Source: Nostoc sp. ATCC 43529
GTDB lineage: Bacteria; Cyanobacteriota; Cyanobacteriia; Cyanobacteriales; Nostocaceae
Reading direction: 5' to 3'
Length of the DNA stretch: 64,000 bases
Assembly: GCA_003326205.1 (NCBI GenBank)
Contig: LWTK01000040.1
Location: forward strand, 111,157 to 175,156
How positions within the stretch are numbered: position 1 is the stretch's first letter; the number at the start of each line of letters is the position of its first letter. Below the pieces are notes generated by a model. It had not been told where the DNA came from, searched no databases, and worked only from the letters and a program-made list of their open reading frames with translations. Shown here in pieces: positions 1 to 8,888 of the stretch. The position numbers were made by a program, and so were the translations under genes.

Positions 1-426
1 CCCCCCAGATAACTCGCTAGGACGTTTATTCGCCGCTAAACGCAGCCCCACCATATCGATATGTTCTTCGATAATACTGCGGCGATCGCTTTTGGATTTA
101 CCTTTGTGCACTTCATCCACAGCTAGGGCGATGTTTTCCCGTACTGTTAACCAAGGCAACAAAGAATAGTTTTGAAATACAACCATCCGATCTGGACTGG
201 GATCTCTAACTTCTCGTCCTTGTAAAGTCACACCACCAATACTCGCTCTATCTAAACCTGCAATGATATTGAGCAAAGTAGATTTACCACAACCAGAATG
301 TCCAATTAGAGAAACAAATTCCCCTTGCCGAATTTTTAATTCAATATTTTTGAGAGCAATATATTTGCCCCCATTCGGAAGTTCAAATACACGGTCAACG
401 TGGTCAACTTCAACAAAAGTAGTCAT
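1..426 (-). CDS. nrtC: Nitrate ABC transporter ATP-binding protein NrtC, N-terminal part (runs off the left edge)
   Basis: This is the ATPase subunit that powers nitrate/nitrite uptake at the plasma membrane together with NrtA, NrtB and NrtD. The 142 visible codons start at ATG 426 and hold a Walker A motif (GHSGCGKST), a Q-loop (VVFQNYSLLPW), and end at the LSGG signature exactly at the window edge. NrtC and NrtD have similar ATPase domains. I chose nrtC because it directly follows nrtB, as in the nirA-nrtABCD-narB order of Anabaena. The extra C-terminal NrtA-like regulatory domain that distinguishes NrtC would lie outside the window, so it cannot be checked. It is probably co-transcribed from the nirA promoter. 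Confidence 0.85.
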   Translation of the reverse strand, partial: MTTFVEVDHVDRVFELPNGGKYIALKNIELKIRQGEFVSLIGHSGCGKSTLLNIIAGLDRASIGGVTLQGREVRDPSPDRMVVFQNYSLLPWLTVRENIALAVDEVHKGKSKSDRRSIIEEHIDMVGLRLAANKRPSELSGG

Positions 427-507
427 TTTTTAATTCGTAATTCGTAATGACGCTTGAGGAATCGCTAACGTAATTCGTAATCGGGGGAATAAATTATTGC
501 TTATTCC

Positions 508-1341
508 CTACTCTGGTACAACTTTGCTAGCGATAAAGCCAACTAATCTGTCTAACATTAAGCCGACCAAACCAACATAAATTAGTGCCAGGATGATTTC
601 GCTTAAATTAGTTTCTGTGGTGGTATTGTAAGCATCCCAAATAAAGGAACCAATCCCTACACCGCCAACTAACATTTCTGCTGCAACAATCGCTAACCAA
701 GATAAACCAATGCCAATGCGTAAGCCTGTGAAGATATAAGGAACAGTAGCAGGAAATACAACTTTTAGAAAATACTTTGCTCCTTTCAAACGTAAAACTC
801 TAGCTACGTTTACATAGTCTTGAGGAATTTGTTGTACACCTACAGTTGTATTGATGATAATCGGCCAAATGGACGTAATGAAAATTACAAAAATAGCTGA
901 AGGATTAGCTTGTTGAAATGCTGCTAGGGAAATTGGCAGCCATGCAAGAGGCGGTACAGTTCGCAACACTTGGAATATGGGGTCTACAGCATTATAAAGT
1001 AACTTGTTAGCACCGATGAAAATTCCCAATGCAATGCCAACAATTGCTGCTAAAGAAAAGCCTAAACCAACTCTTCCTAAACTACTAAGTATCTGCCAAC
1101 CTAAACCTTTATCACTTTCACCATTATCAAAAAATGGATTAATGATAAAAGGGTCCCAAGTTTCAGAAAATGTTTCTATTGGCCCAGGTAATTTAAAGTT
1201 AGGATTTAAACAAAGTAATTGCCAAATCACTAAAAAAATAGCTACTGCTACCAGCGGTGGCAGAATTTTTTGTGAAACTAATTTATATAACTGCTTGCGG
1301 GGATTTTTTCTGAGAGTCCGACTTCCAAGGATAGCTGCCAT
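508..1341 (-). CDS. nrtB: Nitrate ABC transporter permease NrtB
   Basis: Membrane permease of the nitrate/nitrite ABC transporter, with a BPD_transp_1 domain and about six hydrophobic helices. The EAA loop-type region (GLRIGIGLSWLAIVAAEM) matches the NrtB/SsuC group. The frame is open to 1440, but I chose ATG 1341 because a purine-rich site (AAAGGGAGAA) lies just before it, and the product of about 277 residues fits the usual NrtB length. The extra 33 upstream residues look like translated spacer. The gene lies between nrtA and nrtC in the nir operon and should share its NtcA/NtcB control. Confidence 0.9.
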   Translation of the reverse strand: MAAILGSRTLRKNPRKQLYKLVSQKILPPLVAVAIFLVIWQLLCLNPNFKLPGPIETFSETWDPFIINPFFDNGESDKGLGWQILSSLGRVGLGFSLAAIVGIALGIFIGANKLLYNAVDPIFQVLRTVPPLAWLPISLAAFQQANPSAIFVIFITSIWPIIINTTVGVQQIPQDYVNVARVLRLKGAKYFLKVVFPATVPYIFTGLRIGIGLSWLAIVAAEMLVGGVGIGSFIWDAYNTTTETNLSEIILALIYVGLVGLMLDRLVGFIASKVVPE

Positions 1342-1454
1342 TTTTGTGATTTCTCCCTTTGCCAAAGAACTAAGCGTAAAATTAAAGTTTGTAGCTAACA
1401 GTGTAGTTTCGCTCAAGCTTTGTGATGAGCGATGAATCAATCGCTCATTACGGA

Positions 1455-2780
1455 CTAAACTTTTTTGATTTTTAAATTTTGCAAATATTCTTCAGGTTTT
1501 TCGGGATCAAATTTCACACCGTCAAAGAAAGTTTCAACTCCACGAGAACTACTTTGAGGAATTTCAGAATCAGGAACACTAATAGCTTTCGCTGCTTTTT
1601 TCCACAAGTCTTCTTTATTTACTTGATTGACTATTTCCTGAACTTTAGTATCTTTTGGCAGATAACCCCAACGAATTTCTTCTGTTAAAAACCAAATATC
1701 GTGACTCTTGTAAGGATAGGAAGCGTTATTTTCCCAAAACTTCATGCGGTATGGGAAATTTTCTTGTGTACGTCCATCGCCAAAGTCAATATTACCTTTC
1801 GACCTTTCTAAAATATCTGATGCAGCAACGTTAAAGTATTTTCTATCAGAACAAATTTTACACATTTCCTCTTTATTTTCGGCGCGATCACACCATTGTT
1901 GAGCTTCCATAATTGCCATCAACAATGCTTGTGCAGCATTAGGATTTTGATCCACCCAATCTTTCCGCATCGCAAAAGCTTTTTCTGGATGGTCTTTCCA
2001 CAACTCGCCTGTAACTAAAGCTGAATAACCTAATTTTTGGTTAACTAATTGAGCATTCCAAGGCTCTCCCACACAGAAAGAATCGATAGTGTTGACTTTC
2101 ATATTCGCCACCATTTGTGGTGGTGGTACGGGTTCTAAAACCACGTCTTGGTCTGGATTAATCCCACCAGCCGCTAGCCAATAACGCATCCACAAATCAT
2201 GAGTACCGCCAGGAAATGTAATACCAAATTTCAAAGATTTTTTATTGGCTTTAGCTTGACTAGCAGCTTCTTTCAACCCTTTACTTTGTAAATTTACATT
2301 CAGTTCTTTAAATTTATTGGCAACAGAAATAGCTTGACCATTAGTATTTAGTCTTGCCAAAATATACATTGGCACTTTATCGTTAATGGTCATCAAATAA
2401 GGCATAGGGCTTAGGATATGTGCCCCATCAATACCACCCCCAGCTGAGCCAATTTTCAAGTTATCACGGGTGACAGGCCAAGATTTTTGTTTGATAACCT
2501 CAACATCAGTCATACCGTACTTGGCAAAGAAACCTTTTTCTTTAGCAATAATCAGAGGAGCAGAATCAGTTAAAGCGATAAATCCTAACTTCGCTTTTGT
2601 TGTTTCTACCTTCGGCGCATTAGCAACAGTAGAAATATTAGCGGCTGGAGCAGCAGCAGCATCGCTACTTGTTGAACTTGTATTGCTATTGCTGTTAGCA
2701 GAACAACCGTGAGCTAAAATAGAAGCCGCAGCCGCAGTAGTTGTGGTGAAAATAAATTTTCTTCTGGAAAAATTTGTCAT
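1455..2780 (-). CDS. nrtA: Nitrate/nitrite-binding lipoprotein NrtA
   Basis: Periplasmic substrate-binding protein of the nitrate transporter (441 residues). The N-terminus has a twin-arginine-like start (SRRKF), a hydrophobic stretch and a lipobox-type Cys (ILAHGC), followed by a Ser/Asn/Ala-rich linker, so it is probably a lipid-anchored binding protein. The body has the NMT1/CmpA-NrtA fold sequence, with KLGFIALTDSAPLIIAKEKG near residue 65 and FGITFPGGTHDLWMRYWL near 185. It lies between nirA and nrtB on the same strand. The spacer to nirA is filled with heptameric repeats, which has not disturbed gene order. Confidence 0.93.
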   Translation of the reverse strand: MTNFSRRKFIFTTTTAAAASILAHGCSANSNSNTSSTSSDAAAAPAANISTVANAPKVETTKAKLGFIALTDSAPLIIAKEKGFFAKYGMTDVEVIKQKSWPVTRDNLKIGSAGGGIDGAHILSPMPYLMTINDKVPMYILARLNTNGQAISVANKFKELNVNLQSKGLKEAASQAKANKKSLKFGITFPGGTHDLWMRYWLAAGGINPDQDVVLEPVPPPQMVANMKVNTIDSFCVGEPWNAQLVNQKLGYSALVTGELWKDHPEKAFAMRKDWVDQNPNAAQALLMAIMEAQQWCDRAENKEEMCKICSDRKYFNVAASDILERSKGNIDFGDGRTQENFPYRMKFWENNASYPYKSHDIWFLTEEIRWGYLPKDTKVQEIVNQVNKEDLWKKAAKAISVPDSEIPQSSSRGVETFFDGVKFDPEKPEEYLQNLKIKKV

Positions 2781-2782
2781 TT

Positions 2783-2890
2783 GTTATTTGTCCTTAGTCA
2801 TTAGTCATTAGTCATTGGTCATCGGGAGTTAGGAGTTAATTTTCACCTCCGCCCCTCTGCTCCCCTGCCCCCCTGCCCTCGCTCCTCAGT
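2783..2890. repeat. STRR heptamer tract between nrtA and nirA
   Basis: Tandem ATTAGTC/ATTGGTC heptamers followed by CCCCTGC-type units fill the 112-bp spacer inside the nir operon. Such short tandemly repeated repetitive sequences are known from heterocystous cyanobacteria. Confidence 0.8.
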
Positions 2891-2892
2891 TA

Positions 2893-4497
2893 CTAACTAC
2901 CAACTACTAAGGCTTCTTGCTTGAGTTTTGCCCCAAAGTTTTTGATGAGTAAATCTTGCAATATTGGCTGTAAATCTTCACAGGGTATGCCTTTGATAAT
3001 GCAACTTCCGAGATGGGCATCTTTGCCAACTTTGCCACCCATATATATGTCAACACCTTCAAGGGTTTTGCCATTTTTACGAGTTTTAGTTCCCATCAAG
3101 CCGATGTCTGCAACTTGAGGCTGTCCGCAGGAGTTGGGGCAACCAGTCCAGTGAATTCGCACGGGATGGGTGAAGGTTAAATCTTCTTCTAAGGCTTTAA
3201 TCATTGCCAGGGCGCGGTTTTTAGTTTCGATGAGGGCAAAGTTGCAAAATTGTGCGCCGGTGCAAGATACTAGCGATCGCGTCAATAAACCAGGGTTAAT
3301 CGAAAACCTCTCTAGTAAAGGTTCTGCTAAAAATATTGCTAGTTTCGATTCAGCAACGTTGGGGATAATGATGTTTTGCTCAACTGTAAACCGGATTTCG
3401 CCACTGCCGTACACTTCTGCTAGACGAGCAATTTCAAACATATCTTCGGCATACAACCGACCGACAGGAATGTGCAAGCCTACGTAATTTAATCCTGGTT
3501 GCTTTTGTTTATATACCCCGATGTGGTCACGTTTTTCCCAGTCGATTTCGTCTTTTGGCGCTGCGGGTAACAATGATTTACCTAAACGATTTTCTACTTC
3601 TGCCCGAAACTTTTCTAAACCCCATTCATCAATTAGCCACATCAGACGGGATTTTTGCCGATTAGCGCGCGAACCGTTGTCGCGAAAAACTTCTAAAACG
3701 GCTCTACATACAGCTACCACATCTTCTGGACCCACCCAAGCGTTCAAAGGAATCGCCGCCTGACAACGTTTAGCCGAGAAAAAGCCACCGACGATGATGT
3801 TAAAGCCAAATATTGGGGACTGGGAAGATTTTTCCCCAGTCGCTAGTCCCCAGTCCCCAGTCCCCTCCTTAAATGCTGGTACGAAAGCTAAATCATTGAT
3901 CTCCGCGTGAACTGAATTGTCTCTTCCACCGGCGATCGCAATGTTAAACTTTCTTGGTAGATTGCTAAACTCTGGGTTTCCTTCGCCTTTGTTGGTGAGC
4001 ATATCTTGAATTTGCTGTACCAACTCTCGTGTGTCGTACAACTCATCTGCATCTAACCCCGCCACAGGATCGCCTGTGATGTTGCGGACGTTATCCATCC
4101 CTGACTGGACGCTGGTTAACCCAACTGCGTGAAATCTATCAAAAATATCTGGTAAATCTCCAATTCTGATCCCCCGCAATTGAATATTCTGTCTGGTAGT
4201 AATATCAGCACTACCCTCGTCTCCGTAACGCTGCACTACTTGGGCTAAAACACGCATCTGAGTGCTGGTGAGAATACCGTTGGGCATCCGCATCCGCATC
4301 ATAAACTTACCTGGAGTGACTGGACGAAAAAATACACCCACCCATTTGAGTCGATGATCTCGGTCTGTTTCGTCCATTGCTTCCCAACCCAAAGCGGCAA
4401 ATTTCTCTATCTCAGCCTTAACGGCGAGTCCATCTTTTTCTGCTTTGAATTTCTCGAACTTATTCAGGTTGGCGGTGGTAGTTGCTGTGTCTGTCAT
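2893..4497 (-). CDS. nirA: Ferredoxin-nitrite reductase NirA
   Basis: Reduces nitrite to ammonium with six electrons from ferredoxin. It is the first gene of the nitrate assimilation operon. The 534 residues contain two ferredoxin-like half-domains and the siroheme/[4Fe-4S] cysteines in the form CTGAQFC and CPNSC (C-x5-C and C-x3-C), diagnostic of nitrite/sulfite reductases. Residues around 211-230 (GTGDWGLATGEKSSQSP) interrupt the otherwise continuous AFVPAFK...FGFNIIVGG and are encoded by a CCCCAGT-type repeat at 3812-3868. Reading frame is kept, so the enzyme is probably still active with a small surface insertion. Transcription should start from the NtcA-type promoter near 4771-4812, leaving a leader of roughly 265 nt. 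Confidence 0.95.
   Translation of the reverse strand: MTDTATTTANLNKFEKFKAEKDGLAVKAEIEKFAALGWEAMDETDRDHRLKWVGVFFRPVTPGKFMMRMRMPNGILTSTQMRVLAQVVQRYGDEGSADITTRQNIQLRGIRIGDLPDIFDRFHAVGLTSVQSGMDNVRNITGDPVAGLDADELYDTRELVQQIQDMLTNKGEGNPEFSNLPRKFNIAIAGGRDNSVHAEINDLAFVPAFKEGTGDWGLATGEKSSQSPIFGFNIIVGGFFSAKRCQAAIPLNAWVGPEDVVAVCRAVLEVFRDNGSRANRQKSRLMWLIDEWGLEKFRAEVENRLGKSLLPAAPKDEIDWEKRDHIGVYKQKQPGLNYVGLHIPVGRLYAEDMFEIARLAEVYGSGEIRFTVEQNIIIPNVAESKLAIFLAEPLLERFSINPGLLTRSLVSCTGAQFCNFALIETKNRALAMIKALEEDLTFTHPVRIHWTGCPNSCGQPQVADIGLMGTKTRKNGKTLEGVDIYMGGKVGKDAHLGSCIIKGIPCEDLQPILQDLLIKNFGAKLKQEALVVGS
3812..3868. repeat. In-frame repeat insertion inside nirA
   Basis: About 57 bp made of GGGGACTGGGA and inverted CCCCAGTCCCCAGTCCCC units interrupts the NirA coding sequence without shifting frame. 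The same unit occurs between genes, for example at 5540-5575 and 12060-12110. Confidence 0.7.
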
Positions 4498-4770
4498 GAG
4501 GCTGACTCTCGTTACAAGTTACTAATAAACGTCAAAAGCGATGATGATTACCCAATATCAATCAACCCGTAGTCCCATCAGGTGTTGTATCTACGAGGAT
4601 TAGACATGAAAAACTTAGATATGCGATTACGGCTGATTATTTATACTTCCGAAAATTCCAACGCGAAACTTAAAATCCGTGGTTTGTTGAGGAAAATTTG
4701 TCGTAGTTTACATTTTGGGAATTTGTCAAGGAGTTTTGGCTACTGTTTATGTAACAATTTCAATACTCAT

Positions 4771-4812
4771 AACTTAATGTCAGATTTCTGTTAAAATCGT
4801 ATAAATTGTTAC
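4771..4812 (-). promoter_or_regulatory. NtcA-activated (class II) promoter of nirA
   Basis: Reading the minus strand, GTAACAATTTATAC (4812-4799) is a perfect GTA-N8-TAC NtcA box. It is followed after 22 nt by TAAGTT (4776-4771), a TA-N3-T -10 element. This spacing is that of class II NtcA promoters. A second, looser GTA-N10-TAC lies at 4751-4766 near the expected transcription start. NtcB, encoded at 7823, is expected to act here as well, but I cannot point to its site. Confidence 0.8.
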
Positions 4813-4990
4813 GGTTTTTTAGTAAAATTGCAGAAAATGTATAAAACCTATGCATTTTTTACATCAAATTCAGATCTAAGTAGCCCAAAGTGCTTACATC
4901 AAAGGTATTTGAGATGACTCAAAGGATTTTCAATTACTATGTAGCAATCCTATTTGACGATCTGTCACACACAATTGTTGTGAAAGAGCT

Positions 4991-5404
4991 ATGAAACGTC
5001 GTGATTTTATTAATTGGGTAGGTTTGGGTTGGATAGCAAGTTCTTTACCTGTAGCGATCGCAGCTTGTTCTTCAGTGAAAAATTTAGGATTAGAAGACTG
5101 GGTATCGGTAAGCCCATCGGCAGAATTAGATAAAACAGGTCAATTGCTAGCGAAAGAGTCACCTGTTGGACCTGTGTTGATACTCGGCACATCTAAATCT
5201 GGAAGTTTGACGGCTGTCAGCCTTACCTGTACTCATGCAGGTTGTACCTTGGCATGGAAAGCTGACACCAAAAAATTGGTCTGTCCCTGTCACGGTTCAG
5301 AATACGCCCTTGACGGTACAGTAAAAAGAGGCCCAGCAAAAGAAGGGCTGAAAACCTTTGCGGCAAAAATTGAGGGTGATTCAGTTGTAGTTAAACTAGG
5401 CTAA
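4991..5404 (+). CDS. Small Rieske [2Fe-2S] protein (PetC-like), exported
   Basis: A 137-residue Rieske protein. The cluster-binding motifs are CTHAGC (about residue 79) and CPCHGSEY (about residue 97), i.e. C-x-H and C-x2-H, as in cytochrome bc/b6f-type Rieske proteins. The N-terminus KRRDFINWVGLGW is a twin-arginine-like signal with a Cys (AIAAC) that could be a lipobox. It is shorter than the main PetC, so it resembles the minor cyanobacterial Rieske proteins (PetC3/PetC4 type) rather than the b6f subunit, and the electron partner is unknown. It is divergent from nirA across a 490-bp control region, so co-regulation by nitrogen is possible but unproven. Confidence 0.8.
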   Translation: MKRRDFINWVGLGWIASSLPVAIAACSSVKNLGLEDWVSVSPSAELDKTGQLLAKESPVGPVLILGTSKSGSLTAVSLTCTHAGCTLAWKADTKKLVCPCHGSEYALDGTVKRGPAKEGLKTFAAKIEGDSVVVKLG

Positions 5405-5589
5405 AAGCGATTGGGGATTGGAGATTGGGGACTGGGAGTGATGAGTGTTGACTGTTAACTGTTGACTCTTAAGCTGAGCTTGGGATGCTCCCTCCGCCTC
5501 CTGTGAAGAGTTATTATTCTTCCCTCTGCTCCCCCTACCTCCCCATCTCCCCAGTCCCCAGTCCCCAGTCCCCATTCACTTTTACAATC

Positions 5590-6915
5590 GTGAATAACAT
5601 CAACATCAACCAGCTTTTGATGCAAGTTCAGACAGCATATAAGGCAGCTGATTGGTCATCACTAATTCAATATTTACAACAATTAATTATAGGGACAGAT
5701 CTTGAAGATCAAAAAATAATTAAAAATCGAGAATATCTGCTGACATTAACACTTTCAATGTTAGAGATGGGAGATTTCCAGCAACGCTGGGAAATTACCA
5801 AGATATTAACTAATTTAGGAAATATTGCCATCCCACCACTCATTGAAATATTAAAAGATGAAGACGTAGACGAAGAATTGCGTTGGTATGCAGCGCGGAC
5901 TTTAGGCGAATTTAAGCACCCAGATGCCATCACAGCTTTAGTAGAATTATTGAAAAATGATGAGGATGAAGAACTTAAAGCGATCGCAGCTATAGCACTA
6001 GGACAAATAGGTTCTGTTGCTATTACTTCACTGACAGAACTTCTAGCCGATGAAGATACACGACTTTTGGCGGTGCGATCGCTTTGTTGTATTCCGCAAA
6101 CAGAAACCATTGCACCACTGTTGAGTGTAGTCCAAGATCCACAACCCACAATTCGTACTGCCGCAATTGAAGCCCTCGCTAACTTTGATGATGAACGCAT
6201 ACCACCAGTTTTGTTAAACGCTTTGGATGATGTAGCCGCCACAGTTAGACGTGCAGCAGTTGTTGGTTTAAGTTTTCGCCCCAACTTGCGCCAAACATTC
6301 GATTTAGTGACGAGATTACAACCAAAGCTTTACGACATTAACCTTGATGTTTGTTGTGCGGCAGTCGTTACCCTTTCTCGTATGGATTGTGATGAGGCTG
6401 CCAAACACTTATTTGATTTGCTGATTTCACCCCAGACACCGATAACGCTGCAATTAGAAACTATCCGCGCTTTAAGTTGGATGGGGATACCATCGAGTTT
6501 GGAATATTTACAAGCAGCACTCAATCAAAGTACATCAGAAACAGTGTGGCAAGAAATTGTCACAGTTTTAGGGCAAATGCAAAAGCCGCAGTTAACAACA
6601 CTAGCAGCAGAAATTTTACTAGAAGTATTGCGATTGCAACATCCAGCTACAAATATTGCCAATATCAAAAGTGCGATCGCTTTATCTTTAGGACAGTTAG
6701 GCAAAATTCAGGCAATTGAACCATTAATTTCGCTGCTAGCTGATTCTAATGTATCGGTGAGACTACATGCGATCGCTGCACTGAAAAATCTCGATAAAGA
6801 AGCTGCACATCAACAATTACAGCAGTTAGCAAATAACCCTGAGCTTACACCAGATTTGCAACAAGGAATCACGATCGCTTTAGCAGAGTGGTTCCAAAGT
6901 AATACTTGCAACTAA
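5590..6915 (+). CDS. HEAT/PBS-lyase-repeat protein
   Basis: About 442 residues of helical HEAT-like repeats. Units such as IPPLIEILKDEDVDEELRWY and DAITALVELLKNDEDEELKA recur roughly every 31-33 residues, with conserved AA..LG cores. The frame is open from 5485, but the first 35 codons are translated spacer repeat (PVPSPQSP), so I prefer GTG 5590. ATG 5620 is the alternative. Proteins of this fold act as scaffolds, and the phycobilin lyase CpcE/F is a distant relative, but nothing here shows a specific partner. Function unassigned. Confidence 0.8.
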   Translation: MNNININQLLMQVQTAYKAADWSSLIQYLQQLIIGTDLEDQKIIKNREYLLTLTLSMLEMGDFQQRWEITKILTNLGNIAIPPLIEILKDEDVDEELRWYAARTLGEFKHPDAITALVELLKNDEDEELKAIAAIALGQIGSVAITSLTELLADEDTRLLAVRSLCCIPQTETIAPLLSVVQDPQPTIRTAAIEALANFDDERIPPVLLNALDDVAATVRRAAVVGLSFRPNLRQTFDLVTRLQPKLYDINLDVCCAAVVTLSRMDCDEAAKHLFDLLISPQTPITLQLETIRALSWMGIPSSLEYLQAALNQSTSETVWQEIVTVLGQMQKPQLTTLAAEILLEVLRLQHPATNIANIKSAIALSLGQLGKIQAIEPLISLLADSNVSVRLHAIAALKNLDKEAAHQQLQQLANNPELTPDLQQGITIALAEWFQSNTCN

Positions 6916-6999
6916 ACTGTGGCGCAGCAAAGGAAATAGAAATAATTAACATAAGCGAAGATAATATAGTAGTGCTATCTTTGTAAGAGTTCGGTACTT

Positions 7000-7245
7000 A
7001 TGACAGAGTTACTTGAAAAAGCGATCGCCAGGTTAAAAACCTTGCCTCCTAGCGAACAAGATGCGATCGCTGTGATGATTTTGGAAGAACTCGAAGACGA
7101 AATCCGATGGGATGAAGCATTCGCAAGCTCTAAAGATACCCTTGCTAAACTCGCAGCCGAAGCAATGGCTGAGTATCAAGCTCTTAAAACACAAGAGTTA
7201 GATCCAGAAACGTTTGAAATCGCGCACAACTGCCCAATTCCGTAA
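7000..7245 (+). CDS. Antitoxin-like protein of a type II toxin-antitoxin pair
   Basis: A small acidic protein (81 residues), MTELLEKAIARLKTLPPSEQ..., with a helical N-terminus and an acidic middle (EELEDEIRWDEAF). The gene overlaps the start of the ParE/RelE-like toxin gene by 32 nt, the usual arrangement in which translation is coupled. By analogy it should bind and neutralise the toxin and repress the operon. The assignment rests mainly on size, composition and neighbour. Confidence 0.65.
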   Translation: MTELLEKAIARLKTLPPSEQDAIAVMILEELEDEIRWDEAFASSKDTLAKLAAEAMAEYQALKTQELDPETFEIAHNCPIP

Positions 7246-7483
7246 AGCTTTTCGAGATTTACCCGAACAAGTTCAAAAGCAGACACGTCAGGCATATCGC
7301 CAATTTAAGCAAGATCCTGGACATCCAAGCTTACGCTTCAAAAAAGTACATCCAGAATTACCAATTTACTCTGCTCGGATTAGTAGAAGTTATAGAGCAG
7401 TTGGACAATTAGAAGGCAATGCAGTCATTTGGTTTTGGGTTGGTTCACATGCAGAGTATGACATATTACTCTCTGACTTATAG
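7214..7483 (+). CDS. RelE/ParE-family toxin
   Basis: A basic 89-residue protein that starts at TTG 7214 inside the antitoxin gene. It shows the RelE/ParE layout: FRKAFRDLPEQVQKQTRQAY helices, then LRFKKVHPELPIYSARISRSYRAVG strands, ending in IWFWVGSHAEYDILL. These toxins either cleave mRNA at the ribosome or poison gyrase. The C-terminal H-x-EYD is like that of YoeB/RelE-type RNases, but I cannot tell the target. The TTG start is supported by the overlap and by homologous starts of the form MKSRTTAQFRKAF. Confidence 0.75.
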   Translation: MKSRTTAQFRKAFRDLPEQVQKQTRQAYRQFKQDPGHPSLRFKKVHPELPIYSARISRSYRAVGQLEGNAVIWFWVGSHAEYDILLSDL

Positions 7484-7744
7484 CTGTTGACTGATAACTG
7501 ATGACTATTAACCGTCAACAATCATCAGTCAACAGTCAACTCCTATGTCTAGAACGAATGGGTTTTCCTGACCCCTTTTTATAATGATGGATTAAAAATC
7601 TTATCTAAAAATTTATATATTTCAGTAAAAAATAGTTAAGTCTTTTTTGGCGATATTTGCTGAAAATTTTGGTGCAAAGCAGATAATTAACGAAAAAGGC
7701 AGTAAATTCTGATTTAGACAAATGTAAATTAGAGAGAAAGACCT

Positions 7745-7786
7745 GTAACAAACCCTACTAAACTGTGGGGAAAAATCCATTAACTT
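7745..7786 (+). promoter_or_regulatory. NtcA-activated promoter of ntcB
   Basis: GTAACAAACCCTAC at 7745-7758 is a perfect GTA-N8-TAC box. TAACTT at 7781-7786 is a -10 element 22 nt downstream. The predicted start lies about 30 nt before the ntcB ATG. The geometry is the same as for nirA. Confidence 0.8.
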
Positions 7787-7822
7787 AATGAAACCGATAA
7801 ATGTAATGCAGGCTACATAAAA

Positions 7823-8770
7823 ATGCGCTTAGAGCAGTTGCAAGCCTTTCTAGCGATCGCCCAAACCGGCAGCTTTCAACAAGCAGCGCGAACATGTGGT
7901 GTCACTCAATCGACGATTAGCCGCCAAATCCAAGCATTAGAAGCAGATTTGGGAATAGAACTGTTTCACAGAACTAGTCATGCCAAGCTAACCTTGGCAG
8001 GTGAACGTTTGCTACCTCGTGTCCGCAAAATTTGCCAAGAATGGCAGACCGCTACAGAAGAATTAGCCGATTTAATAGCCGGAAAACAGCCAGAACTTTG
8101 CATTGCCGCGATTCATTCACTATGCGGATCTTACTTACCACCAGTGTTACAAAAATTTTGCCACGATTATCCAGAAGTGCAATTGCGGGTGACTTCATTG
8201 GGAAGCGATCGCGCCCTGAAAGTCCTTAAGGATGGATTAGTAGATTTAGCAATTGTGATGAATAATCGCTTTCTGACCACTGGTAGAGAAATGGTAGTAG
8301 AAGTACTTTATGATGAACCCATAGAAGTTCTAACCGCAGCCAATCATCCTCTAGCCCAATATGAATTTGTCCCTTGGTCAGAGTTAATTCGTTATCCCCA
8401 AGTGGTTTTTAAAGATGGTTATGGAATGCAGCGTTTAGTACAAGATAGATTTGAGCGTATGGAGGCTACACTCCAGGCAGCTTTAGAGGTAAATACCCTA
8501 GATGCCTTCCGAGGAGTAGTACGCCAAGGCGAACTAATAGCTTTACTGCCTCAATCAGCATTAGTAGAAGCACGCCAAGACCCTACCCTAGCCATTCGTT
8601 CTTTAGCCAGTAATAGTACTGGTAGTTTACTAGATAATTCTACTTTGACTCGCCGCGTAGTAATGGTCACAACTCAAGACCGTCTGCAAATTCCTCCCAT
8701 CAAGCACTTTTGGCAACTTGTGTTGGAAAATATCCCGCTACAAATTGACCAGCAGCGATCGGCTTGTTGA
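7823..8770 (+). CDS. ntcB: LysR-type activator of nitrate assimilation, NtcB
   Basis: A 315-residue LysR-family regulator: N-terminal winged HTH (MRLEQLQAFLAIAQTGSFQQ, then TQSTISRQIQALE) and a LysR substrate domain from about residue 90. NtcB enhances nir operon transcription in response to nitrite, together with NtcA. The identification rests on position next to the nir operon, the following cnaT gene and the NtcA box upstream, the same set as in Anabaena PCC 7120. Other LysR regulators (e.g. CmpR-like) have similar domains, so the sequence alone would be less decisive. Confidence 0.87.
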   Translation: MRLEQLQAFLAIAQTGSFQQAARTCGVTQSTISRQIQALEADLGIELFHRTSHAKLTLAGERLLPRVRKICQEWQTATEELADLIAGKQPELCIAAIHSLCGSYLPPVLQKFCHDYPEVQLRVTSLGSDRALKVLKDGLVDLAIVMNNRFLTTGREMVVEVLYDEPIEVLTAANHPLAQYEFVPWSELIRYPQVVFKDGYGMQRLVQDRFERMEATLQAALEVNTLDAFRGVVRQGELIALLPQSALVEARQDPTLAIRSLASNSTGSLLDNSTLTRRVVMVTTQDRLQIPPIKHFWQLVLENIPLQIDQQRSAC

Positions 8771-8773
8771 ATG

Positions 8774-8888
8774 TTATTGGGCATTGGGCATTGGGCATGG
8801 GGCATTGGGCATTGGTTATTGGTTATTGTTAACTAACAAAGGACTAATGACTAATAACTAATGACTAATGACAAAGGACTAATGACTA
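8774..8888. repeat. STRR tract between ntcB and cnaT
   Basis: GGGCATT heptamers followed by ACTAATG heptamers. The last unit supplies the context just before the cnaT start codon at 8889. Confidence 0.8.

Noticed and set aside
1342..1440. Longer NrtB start at 1440
   Set aside because: The extra 33 residues have no membrane or family features, and the internal ATG at 1341 has a better ribosome site.
4751..4766. Second NtcA-like site GTA-N10-TAC in the nirA promoter
   Set aside because: Spacing is 10, not 8, and a perfect box with correct -10 distance lies 33 bp upstream. Kept only as a note.
5709..6284. Long minus-strand open frame opposite the HEAT-repeat gene
   Set aside because: It is Ser/Ala/Lys-rich with no protein-like motifs and is fully covered by a well-supported gene on the other strand.
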